This document shows, in pieces, positions 7,243 through 12,959 of a DNA stretch of 12,959 bases; the stretch's first letter is position 1, and every line of letters begins with the position of its first letter. Position numbers and translations under genes: made by a program. The notes beneath the pieces were generated by a model. The model saw nothing but the letters and a program-made list of their open reading frames with translations. It made no database searches and had not been told where the DNA came from. Origin of the DNA: Halomonas halophila (GTDB lineage: Bacteria; Pseudomonadota; Gammaproteobacteria; Pseudomonadales; Halomonadaceae); the NCBI GenBank assembly GCA_002433675.1, contig DJIP01000067.1:1-12959 (forward strand). The letters are read 5' to 3'.

Positions 7243-7251
7243 TGTTATGAT
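7243..7251 (+). promoter_or_regulatory. Extended -10 promoter element, candidate for engB
   Basis: TGTTATGAT matches an extended -10 (TGn plus TATGAT, one mismatch from TATAAT). No good -35 box is seen 17 bp upstream, as is common for extended -10 promoters. The start would be about 105 nt upstream of the engB ATG. A second A/T-rich site, TACTATAAC at 7282-7290, is an alternative. Confidence 0.4.
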
Positions 7252-7363
7252 GATTCCCCGGGTCGCAGCCGCCTCAAAGCTTACTATAACCAAACACCCC
7301 GGGGGCGGGAATGCCAGGGCCCTCGACCCTACCTTTGATCACCGTCAGGATTTCTTCCATCTC

Positions 7364-7972
7364 ATGGCTTTCAACTACTCCTTGGCCCGATTCCTCACCA
7401 GTGCGCCGACGCTGGCCCGATGCCCCGAAGACAGTGGTGTCGAGGTCGCCTTTGCCGGACGTTCCAATGCCGGAAAGTCCAGCGCGATCAACACCATCAC
7501 CCAACAGAAGGCGCTCGCTCGTACCTCCAAGACGCCGGGGCGCACCCAGCTGATCAACGTCTTTTCGCTGGGCGAGGACAGCGAGCGCCGGTTGGTCGAC
7601 CTGCCCGGCTACGGCTACGCCAAGGTGCCCGAAAAGGTCAAGTTGGAGTGGCAGCGCCACCTGGCGGAGTATCTGCAGAAGCGCGCGTCGCTCAAGGGAC
7701 TGGTGCTGGTGATGGACGTGCGTCACCCATTGACCGAGTTCGACCTGGCGCTGCTGGACGTGGCCGATGAACGAGACCTCCCGGTGCACATTCTTCTGAC
7801 CAAGGCCGACAAGCTGAAGCAGGGCGCGGCCAAGAATTCCCTGCAGCAGGTGCGCTCGCGACTGCGCGAGTGGGAGGACCTGGTCAGCGTACAGCTGTTC
7901 TCGGCGCTCAAGCGTCAGGGCGTCGACGAGGCCCATCGTCGTCTGGACGGCTGGCTCGAGCATGCCGGATAG
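7364..7972 (+). CDS. engB: Ribosome-biogenesis GTPase EngB (YihA/YsxC)
   Basis: EngB is an essential GTPase needed for assembly of the large ribosomal subunit. The 202-residue protein carries all the G motifs: P-loop GRSNAGKSS (32-40), the G2 threonine in TSKTPGRTQ (54-62), DLPGYGYAK (79-87), TKAD (146-149) and SALK (180-183). The ATG at 7364 is chosen; upstream in-frame Met codons would add up to 61 residues of low-quality, proline- and alanine-rich sequence not seen in the family. The Shine-Dalgarno (AGGA) is about 14 nt away, a little far. It is divergent from cytochrome c4. It converges on the fimbrial-like gene with only 21 nt between stop codons and no hairpin seen there, so its transcript may extend into that gene on the antisense strand. 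Confidence 0.95.
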   Translation: MAFNYSLARFLTSAPTLARCPEDSGVEVAFAGRSNAGKSSAINTITQQKALARTSKTPGRTQLINVFSLGEDSERRLVDLPGYGYAKVPEKVKLEWQRHLAEYLQKRASLKGLVLVMDVRHPLTEFDLALLDVADERDLPVHILLTKADKLKQGAAKNSLQQVRSRLREWEDLVSVQLFSALKRQGVDEAHRRLDGWLEHAG

Positions 7973-7993
7973 GGGGCACGCCGAGCCCGCCGG

Positions 7994-9133
7994 CTACTGG
8001 TACGTAGCGGTGACCTCCAGCAGGCCCTTGACGCGCCCACCGCTTGCCTGCTCGGCGTGGCGGTAGTAGCTGACCCGCAGCGGAACTCTGGGCGCCTCCC
8101 CCATCAGGCCGATCGTCTGGCGGCCTGAAAGGTCCACAGGGGAGAAGGCGTGGACCGAAAAAGGGTCGATTTCCAGCGCAAGGCCGATGCCTCTGGCGCC
8201 GTCACTCGAGTCGTCGGCGTTGCCGACAATGCCTTGTTTGGCGTTGATGATGGTGGCGCCGAGTGCGCGGATGGACAGTTCCGCCAGATTGACCTCATCG
8301 CAGTTGTAGAAGTTCAGTTCGGCGGCGGTGGCACCCGCCCGAGCCCCTGTGCTTGGCAGCTCGCCAAGGTCGACGTCGGGCAGGGTGATGTTGGGGGTCC
8401 ACATCCGACAGGTGCTCTCGATTACGGTGACGTTACCGACGCCCGGGCCGATGGCGGTGAGCGTGTAGTTGTCGCTGGCGCCAGTGCTGGTCGCCAGGTG
8501 GGTGGAAGGCGAGTAGGTAAAACCACGATAGTATTTGGGCACGGACTCGCCATGGCGCACGACCGGGATCTCGCTCGAGACGCTGCCGGACACGCAGCCA
8601 GCTTGGTGGTTGGTGGTGCGCAGGGAGGCGACCTTGGTCTGGTGGTGGTGGCCGCCCATGCTGGTGTTGGCCTTGTCGAAGTAGAAGCCCGGCACCGTGC
8701 TTTTGGCGTCGCCGGTGGCGCTGTCGTAGGCGGCCTGGGTGTCGAGCAGGATATAGACCCGGCCGTTGCTGCCGGTCTGGCAGGCGTAGCTGGCGTGGAA
8801 GGTGGCTATCCCGGCGGTGTCCCCTTCAGGCGTGGTGCCGGACAGGGTGCTGGGGTAGTGGATATAGGCACCGAAAAGGCCGCAGGTCCCGGGCTGGCGT
8901 ACGGTGTCGCAAGTTGGGCGGGCCGCCAGGGCTTGTGCTATGCCCAGGGGCAAGAGGAGCCCCGGCCCCCGTCCTGAAACAAGCCCTAGCCCTGGAACCA
9001 GCAAAAACGCCAGCCCGACCTTGAGGGCTCGTGACAGGTAACGCCTGGACGGCGGTGATAAGGCAAGGGAGCGATAAAGCAGGCGGGGCATGGCAGCAGG
9101 CACTCTGGGCACAGGTGCCTGCCGGTTTACCAC
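7994..9133 (-). CDS. Orphan fimbrial-type secreted protein, possible two-domain tip adhesin
   Basis: A 379-residue exported protein. The C-terminal part (about 242-379) looks like a type-1 pilin domain: Cys242 and Cys278 in pilin spacing, LPDVDLGELPSTGARAGATA (251-270), GIGLALEID (315-323), LRVSYYRHAEQASGGRVKGL (352-371) and a C-terminal strand ending VTATYQ with penultimate tyrosine. An N-terminal domain (about 72-240) with Cys75, Cys84, Cys118, Cys180 and a Gly-Gly-His-His-His patch (160-164) is not recognised and could be a lectin-like head. Export signal: hydrophobic residues 38-70 with a long, basic n-region. The start is GTG at 9131-9133; ATG at 9089-9091 (residue 15) is equally possible, and neither has a clear Shine-Dalgarno site. 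Leu, Pro and Gly codons near the N-terminus are more mixed than in neighbours. No chaperone or usher is near. Adhesin role is inference. Confidence 0.7.
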   Translation of the reverse strand: MVNRQAPVPRVPAAMPRLLYRSLALSPPSRRYLSRALKVGLAFLLVPGLGLVSGRGPGLLLPLGIAQALAARPTCDTVRQPGTCGLFGAYIHYPSTLSGTTPEGDTAGIATFHASYACQTGSNGRVYILLDTQAAYDSATGDAKSTVPGFYFDKANTSMGGHHHQTKVASLRTTNHQAGCVSGSVSSEIPVVRHGESVPKYYRGFTYSPSTHLATSTGASDNYTLTAIGPGVGNVTVIESTCRMWTPNITLPDVDLGELPSTGARAGATAAELNFYNCDEVNLAELSIRALGATIINAKQGIVGNADDSSDGARGIGLALEIDPFSVHAFSPVDLSGRQTIGLMGEAPRVPLRVSYYRHAEQASGGRVKGLLEVTATYQ

Positions 9134-9170
9134 GCGACGTCGGTCGTCGCCGGGGTTTTTCTCGTTTTAT
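9134..9170 (+). terminator. Plus-strand intrinsic terminator between the fimbrial-like gene and yigB
   Basis: A 6-bp stem (GCGACG / CGTCGC, 5-nt loop) at 9134-9150 is followed by CGGGGTTTTTCTCGTTTTATT. The T tract lies on the plus strand, where the only upstream plus-strand gene is engB, over 1.1 kb away and beyond the fimbrial-like gene. Confidence 0.5.
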
Positions 9171-9925
9171 TGATCTTGATGCTCAGCGAGCAGGGCTTCC
9201 AGCTCGGTGACGCGAGCCAGGCGGGTCACGCCGCGGGGCAAAGGGGCCGTCTCGGCCTCTGGCGGTGCGATCCAGATCGCCCGCATGCCCAGGCGAATCG
9301 CCGGCAGCACGTCTTCTTCCCAGGAATCGCCCACGTGCAGGGTTTCGCCGGCCTTGACCTGAAGCCGTGCCAGCATCGCCAGAAAGGGCCGAGGGTCGGG
9401 CTTGGGCGCGAACATCTCGCCGGCGGCGATACGCGCCTGGAAGTGGCGGGCCAGGGGCAGACGGTGAAAGGCCACATTGCCGTTGGTGATGCTGCCGAGA
9501 CGATAGCGGCCCTTGAGCCTTTTCAGCATGGCGTCGGTGTCGGGAAAGGGCGTGACCAGGATGCGCAGCGCGTGAAAACGTTGCATCGCCAGCGCCGCCC
9601 ACCAGTGGGCCGCCGCCCGATTGACGCCGCTTTCTTCCAGCAGCTGGATCAGGGTGCGCTCACGCAGCCAGCTGAAGTCGCCGCGCCGCGACCAGCTGCG
9701 CCTGGCCAGGGCCTGGCGCTCGCGCAGGTAGTCCGCGAGCGCGATGGGGGGCGTCAACGGCTCCTCGCGGCCGCGCTGCCAGGCGCCGAGGTGTTCGGTC
9801 AGCCAGTCGACGTGGCCCTGCTCGGTGCGCTGCATGACGCCGCTGTTGTCCCACAGGGTGTCGTCCAGATCGAAGGTGATGGCCTTGAGTCGGCGGAAGT
9901 CGTCCGCTGCAGCGTGGTCGATCAA
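9167..9925 (-). CDS. yigB: HAD-family phosphatase YigB (FMN / riboflavin-precursor phosphatase type)
   Basis: YigB in E. coli is a HAD hydrolase active on FMN and on the riboflavin precursor phosphate. The 252-residue protein has motif I DLDDTLWD with Asp19 and Asp21, motif II SITNGN (145-150), motif III Lys175 in APKPDP, and motif IV GDSWEEDV with Asp200 and Asp205. A helical cap domain sits between motifs I and II (about 30-120). It begins at a TTG (9923-9925) that overlaps the xerC stop TGA; GGAG lies 7 nt upstream, and no ATG occurs before the first motif, which supports this start. It is last in the lysA-dapF-DUF484-xerC-yigB run, the same order as dapF-yigA-xerC-yigB of E. coli. Family call is firm; the exact substrate is by analogy. 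Confidence 0.9.
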   Translation of the reverse strand: MIDHAAADDFRRLKAITFDLDDTLWDNSGVMQRTEQGHVDWLTEHLGAWQRGREEPLTPPIALADYLRERQALARRSWSRRGDFSWLRERTLIQLLEESGVNRAAAHWWAALAMQRFHALRILVTPFPDTDAMLKRLKGRYRLGSITNGNVAFHRLPLARHFQARIAAGEMFAPKPDPRPFLAMLARLQVKAGETLHVGDSWEEDVLPAIRLGMRAIWIAPPEAETAPLPRGVTRLARVTELEALLAEHQDQ

Positions 9926-10902
9926 GGGGTGTCTCCGGGATGGCTGTCGTTGCTCCGGTTGCGCCGCGCGCGGGGGTGGGCCTTGTCGTAGCTCTCGGCC
10001 AGGTGCTGCCAGTCCAGCCGGGTATAGACCTGGGTGGTGGACAGGTTGGCGTGGCCCAGCAGCTCCTGGACGGCGCGCAGGTCCTGACTCGATTCCAGCA
10101 GATGGCTGGCGAAGGAGTGGCGCAGGCGGTGCGGATGCAGGTGTTCCGGCAGGCCGCGACGACGGGCCTGGGTGACCAGGCGTGCCTGGATGGCGCGATG
10201 GCCCAGCCGGCGGCCCTGCTGGCCGACGAACAGTGCCGTCTCACCGTCGGCGGCCAGCATCGAGCGCACGCCGAGCCACTGGTCGATGGCCTGGCGTGCG
10301 CGCGCGCCCACCGGCACCTGGCGCGGCTTGTTGCCCTTGCCGAGGACTCGCACCCGGCCGCCATGAAGGTCGGGGAGGTCCAGCGCCGCCAGCTCTGCCA
10401 GACGCAGGCCGCTGGAATAGAGCAGCTCCAGCATCGCCTGGTCGCGTACCGACAGCGGTGAGCCGTCGTGGGGGGTGTCGAGAAAGCGCGCCAGCAGGTC
10501 CACATCCACCGGCCGAGGTAGATCCTTGGGCGCCCGGGGGCCGCGGCTCAGGCCGACCGGGTTGTAGTCGAGCCGGCCAGCCGCCACCAGGTGTTCACAC
10601 AGTCGCGACAGCGCGGCGCGGCGGCGCTTCAGGCTGCGCGGTGCCATGCCCCGGCTGCGTTCGGCGGCCAGAAAACGCCTGAGCGTGTGGGAGGTCAGTG
10701 CCTGATCATCCGGCGGCCTGGCGCCCGTCTCATTCGCCTGGGCGTGCCACCAGTTCTCGAAGGTCGCCAGGTCACGCCGGTAGGCGTCGACGGTGGCAGG
10801 ACTGGCGGTGCGGCCCAGCTCATCGAGAAAATCCGCTACCGCGCGGTCAAGCTGCCACTCAGTCGCCTCTTCAGCCACCTTCTCAGCCGCCTTCTCAGCC
10901 AT
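9922..10902 (-). CDS. xerC: Site-specific tyrosine recombinase XerC
   Basis: XerC works with XerD at dif to resolve chromosome dimers. The 326-residue protein has an N-terminal SAM-like DNA-binding domain (about 16-110) and the catalytic domain with Arg167 in SSGLRLAEL, Lys192 in GKGNKPRQ, His258 and Arg261 in HPHRLRHSF, His284 in LLGHANL, and the nucleophile Tyr293 in TTQVYTRL. Residues 1-13, MAEKAAEKVAEEA, form a repeat-derived leader absent from typical XerC. The ATG at 10900-10902 overlaps the DUF484 stop by 8 nt and has a weak Shine-Dalgarno, so translational coupling is likely. Its stop overlaps the yigB start. The position between DUF484 and yigB, as in E. coli, supports XerC over XerD or an integron/phage integrase. 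Confidence 0.95.
   Translation of the reverse strand: MAEKAAEKVAEEATEWQLDRAVADFLDELGRTASPATVDAYRRDLATFENWWHAQANETGARPPDDQALTSHTLRRFLAAERSRGMAPRSLKRRRAALSRLCEHLVAAGRLDYNPVGLSRGPRAPKDLPRPVDVDLLARFLDTPHDGSPLSVRDQAMLELLYSSGLRLAELAALDLPDLHGGRVRVLGKGNKPRQVPVGARARQAIDQWLGVRSMLAADGETALFVGQQGRRLGHRAIQARLVTQARRRGLPEHLHPHRLRHSFASHLLESSQDLRAVQELLGHANLSTTQVYTRLDWQHLAESYDKAHPRARRNRSNDSHPGDTP
10866..10901. repeat. 12-bp tandem repeat, three units, at the DUF484-xerC junction
   Basis: Three units (plus strand) CCTCTTCAGCCA, CCTTCTCAGCCG and CCTTCTCAGCCA run from within the xerC N-terminus to its start codon. They encode the AEKAAEKVAEEA leader of XerC and contain the TGA stop of DUF484 at 10895-10897. The unit is a multiple of three, so gain or loss keeps the xerC frame. 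Confidence 0.7.
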
Positions 10903-11614
10903 CGTCGCGCTCGCACAGTCGCACGCTCAGGCGCACCAGCACCTCGGCCAGATACTCGGTAAACAGGGTATCCATGCTGGCGCGGAAGTGGTCGGGATCA
11001 GGGCTTGCCAGCACCACGAAGCCCTGGGGCTCGCCCAGGGTCATGCGGGCGATGGCGCAGGAGCCTGACTTGGTCGGCGCCTTGGCGTGGGGCAGCAGGC
11101 GCTTCCAGTCGGTGGGGGTGAGCCGGGTACAGCGACTGGCGCGCCCGTCGAGCAGCGCGGTCAGGCGCTGGCCGGTGTGGTCGTCGAGTACGTGGCGCGG
11201 GGCCTGGGGCGGCCTGGGGTCGCGATCGGTCAGGCTGGCGGGACACCACAGTGACACCGCCGGGGTCTGGAAGCGTTCGCTGAGCTGGGTGGCCAGGGCC
11301 TGGCCCAGGGCGTCGTTGTCCTGGGCTTCCAGCAGCGCCAGCACCAGCTCGCGGGTACGTCGATACTGCGCCTCGTTGTGGCGGGCCGAGTCGAGCAATT
11401 GCTCGAGCCGCAGTTCTGCGCCTTCGGCGCGCTTGCGCAGGTCATGGACCAGCCGTTCCAGCAGCGAGGTAGCGCCCTGGGTCTCCGGGTGGGGAATCGT
11501 GAGGCTCTGCAGTAGGCCCTCGCGGCCGACGAAGAAGTCCGGGTGGCGCGCCAGCCATTCGGCGACGCGGTCCGGGTCGAGCGTCTTGCGGGGCTCTGGG
11601 GCGGCTTGAGGCAT
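10895..11614 (-). CDS. yigA: DUF484 (YigA) family protein, GAF-like
   Basis: A 239-residue protein of the DUF484 family, which has a GAF-like fold and no settled function. Visible are the HPDFF motif (residues 24-28), IPHPETQGATSLLERLV (40-56), which leads into a long helical coiled-coil stretch to about residue 95, and a C-terminal GAF-like part with ASPDPDHFRASMDTLFTEYLAEV. No signal peptide or membrane segment is seen. The ATG at 11612-11614 has GGAAG 6 nt upstream and is preferred over a TTG eight codons earlier. It lies 115 nt after dapF and overlaps xerC by 8 nt. In E. coli the same gene lies between dapF and xerC, so an XerC-linked role is plausible but inferred only from context. Confidence 0.85.
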   Translation of the reverse strand: MPQAAPEPRKTLDPDRVAEWLARHPDFFVGREGLLQSLTIPHPETQGATSLLERLVHDLRKRAEGAELRLEQLLDSARHNEAQYRRTRELVLALLEAQDNDALGQALATQLSERFQTPAVSLWCPASLTDRDPRPPQAPRHVLDDHTGQRLTALLDGRASRCTRLTPTDWKRLLPHAKAPTKSGSCAIARMTLGEPQGFVVLASPDPDHFRASMDTLFTEYLAEVLVRLSVRLCERDDG

Positions 11615-11729
11615 GCGCGTCTTCCTGTTGGAGTTCAATGTCTAGGCTGGATCGAGTTTCCGGGAAAGCGAGGGACCGGTACCTTGCTGGCAGCTTAGCC
11701 CAGTCCCGTCGAGTCCTGTGCGCCTGGGG

Positions 11730-12563
11730 TCAACGCAGCGGAATTCGTCCATCGAACACCCGCTCGGCGGGGCCGGTCATGATCAAGGGGCGCTCGCCAC
11801 CTTCCCAGCGGATCGTCAGGCTGCCGCCGGGCAGGTGGACGGTCACCGGGCTTTCGAGCAGGCCCTGGCGAATGCCGCAGGCCACCGCAGCACAGGCACC
11901 GGTGCCACAGGCCAGGGTCTCGCCGCTGCCGCGCTCGAACACCCGCAGGCGAATCTCGTGGCTGGAGACCACCTGCATGAAGCCCACGTTGACCCGCTTG
12001 GGGAAGCGTGGGTGGTGTTCGACCAGCGGTCCCAGGCGCTCCACCGGCGCCTGGTCGACGCTGTCGACCTTGATCACCGCGTGGGGGTTGCCCATGGAGG
12101 CGACGGCGATCTCGAGGGTCTCGCCGTCGACCTCGAAGGTGTGGCGCAGGCGGTCCTCGTCGGCCTCGAAGGGCAGCGATGGCGGGGCGAAGCGCGGGGC
12201 GCCCATGTCGACGCTGACCTGCTCGTCGTCATGCACGTCCAGCACCAGCGGGCCGCCGGCAGTCTCGACCCGGATCTGGCGCTTGTGGGTCAGCCGCTTG
12301 TCACGCACGAAGCGAGCAAAGCAGCGCGCACCATTGCCGCAATTCTCCACCTCGCTGCCGTCGGCGTTGTAGATCCGGTAGCGAAAGTCCATGTCCGGGT
12401 CCCGCGGCGGTTCCACTACCAGTAGCTGGTCGAAACCGATGCCGAAGCGCCGGTCGGCCAGACGGCGGATTTCCTCGGCTTCGATGCGGGCCCGCTGGGT
12501 GACCAGATCGACCACCATAAAGTCGTTGCCCAGGCCATGCATCTTGGTGAAGTGCAGCAGCAT
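11730..12563 (-). CDS. dapF: Diaminopimelate epimerase DapF
   Basis: DapF converts LL- to meso-diaminopimelate, the cell-wall cross-linker and the direct precursor of lysine. The 277-residue protein shows the two-cysteine racemase mechanism: Cys75 in [14 protein letters not shown] (68-81) and Cys219 in [13 protein letters not shown] (212-224). Asn13 in GLGNDF, and the SMGNPHAV motif (157-163), are substrate-site signatures. Length matches the family. The start ATG at 12561-12563 overlaps the lysA stop by one base (TGATG); longer in-frame readings into lysA were rejected because DapF begins with this [15 protein letters not shown]. Its coupling to lysA fits a pathway operon. Identification is firm. 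Confidence 0.97.
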   Translation of the reverse strand: MLLHFTKMHGLGNDFMVVDLVTQRARIEAEEIRRLADRRFGIGFDQLLVVEPPRDPDMDFRYRIYNADGSEVENCGNGARCFARFVRDKRLTHKRQIRVETAGGPLVLDVHDDEQVSVDMGAPRFAPPSLPFEADEDRLRHTFEVDGETLEIAVASMGNPHAVIKVDSVDQAPVERLGPLVEHHPRFPKRVNVGFMQVVSSHEIRLRVFERGSGETLACGTGACAAVACGIRQGLLESPVTVHLPGGSLTIRWEGGERPLIMTGPAERVFDGRIPLR

Positions 12564-12959
12564 CAGCGCAGCGCTCCTGACGTCGATCCCGATGACGATC
12601 CCGATGACGATCCCGGTTGCGATTCGCCGGGCAGCGACTCTCCGGCCCAGAGATCCTCGAGGGTCTCGCGTCGGCGCACCACCTGGTAGTCGTCGCCGTC
12701 CACCAGTACCTCCGCCGGGCGCGGGCGGCTGTTGTAGTTGGAGGCCATCACGAAGCCGTAGGCGCCGGCCGAGCGCACCGCCAGAAGGTCGCCGGGGGCC
12801 ACCGCCAGTTGACGCTCCTTGCCGAGGAAGTCGCCGGTCTCGCACACCGGGCCGACCACGTCGTAAACGTCGCTTGTGCGCTGGTGGCGGGTGTCGACCT
12901 CGAGGATGGCCTGCCAGGCCTGGTACAGCGAGGGCCGGATCAGGTCGTTCATGGCCGCG
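12563..12959 (-). CDS. lysA: Diaminopimelate decarboxylase LysA, C-terminal part only
   Basis: LysA decarboxylates meso-diaminopimelate to lysine with PLP. Only about the last 131 codons are inside the window; the reading frame is open across the right edge, and the first in-window Met (12950-12952, [15 protein letters not shown]) is an internal residue, not a start. Family marks are [15 protein letters not shown], with the Cys of the active site donated across the dimer, and [29 protein letters not shown]. After the usual end (ETLEDLW) there is an extra low-complexity tail of about 27 residues, [11 protein letters not shown] followed by Gly/Ser repeats and ALR, encoded by a 12-bp tandem repeat. 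The stop overlaps the dapF ATG by one base. Confidence 0.93.
   Translation of the reverse strand, partial: AAMNDLIRPSLYQAWQAILEVDTRHQRTSDVYDVVGPVCETGDFLGKERQLAVAPGDLLAVRSAGAYGFVMASNYNSRPRPAEVLVDGDDYQVVRRRETLEDLWAGESLPGESQPGSSSGSSSGSTSGALR
12585..12620. repeat. 12-bp tandem repeat in the lysA 3' end
   Basis: GATCCCGATGAC is repeated exactly at 12585-12596 and 12597-12608, then degenerates to GATCCCGGTTGC at 12609-12620. Read on the minus strand it encodes the Gly-Ser-Ser-Ser type repeats of the LysA tail, which ends just before dapF. The unit is a multiple of three, so copy changes keep frame. Confidence 0.7.

Noticed and set aside
7181..7363. Longer EngB start at 7181
   Set aside because: It would add 61 residues unlike any EngB, and it runs over promoter-like sequence.
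7274..7963. A 229-codon minus-strand frame opposite engB
   Set aside because: engB carries all five G motifs; the antisense frame is a shadow.
8150..8977. A 275-codon plus-strand frame opposite the fimbrial-like gene
   Set aside because: Gly/Val/Ala-rich with no motifs, no ribosome binding site; the minus strand has a signal peptide, paired cysteines and a pilin-like end.
12564..12845. DapF extension upstream into lysA
   Set aside because: Frame overlap only; the canonical DapF start follows the lysA stop, and the extra residues come from the repeat read in another frame.
1..12959. CRISPR arrays, tRNA/rRNA genes, insertion sequences, prophage or defence modules
   Set aside because: No direct-repeat/spacer pattern, cloverleaf, transposase or integrase other than core XerC was seen.

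Overview
The window is a high-GC, densely coded stretch of a gammaproteobacterial chromosome. The protein sequences and the gene orders (lysA-dapF-DUF484-xerC-yigB, and the engB / cytochrome c4 / dsbA / EEP-hydrolase cluster) fit a Halomonas-like member of the Halomonadaceae. That placement is inferred from recognisable families and synteny, not from a search. Nearly all of it is core genome; the one gene that looks accessory is a lone fimbrial-type protein at 7994-9133.

Layout, left to right. (1) 1-663, minus: the N-terminal 221 codons of thiD, cut by the left edge. (2) 738-1163, plus: yqaA, a small DedA/VTT-type membrane protein, divergent from thiD. (3) 1302-4556, minus: a three-gene TRAP transporter operon read dctQ, dctM, dctP. 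The binding protein comes last, after a 186-bp spacer with three strong hairpins. A GC-rich hairpin at 1238-1262 closes it, and a good sigma70-like promoter lies at 4712-4741. (4) 4833-7130, minus: cytochrome c4, dsbA and an EEP-family phosphohydrolase. dsbA and the EEP gene overlap by 4 nt; a hairpin separates cytochrome c4 from dsbA. (5) 7364-7972, plus: engB (YihA/YsxC GTPase), divergent from cytochrome c4. (6) 7994-9133, minus: a secreted protein with a type-1-fimbrial C-terminal domain, convergent with engB and with no chaperone or usher gene nearby. (7) 9167-12959, minus: lysA (3' part), dapF, DUF484 (yigA), xerC and yigB. Junctions within lysA-dapF, DUF484-xerC and xerC-yigB overlap by 1-8 nt; a 115-nt gap between dapF and DUF484 shows nothing convincing.

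How they work together. lysA and dapF are the last two steps of meso-diaminopimelate/lysine synthesis. xerC is the chromosome-dimer recombinase and yigB an FMN-type HAD phosphatase, co-inherited as in E. coli. Cytochrome c4 and DsbA are periplasmic redox proteins. The TRAP system is a sodium-coupled uptake system; the binding-protein residues resemble those of the 2-oxoacid-binding TakP type.

No wholly new system is evident. The points most worth a second look are the orphan fimbrial-like gene with a plus-strand terminator behind it, the hairpin-loaded dctM-dctP spacer, and three short tandem repeats (12-13 bp units) that all sit across gene ends or starts. No gap between genes exceeds 300 bp; the largest is 4557-4832, which holds the dct promoter and a 13-bp repeat.
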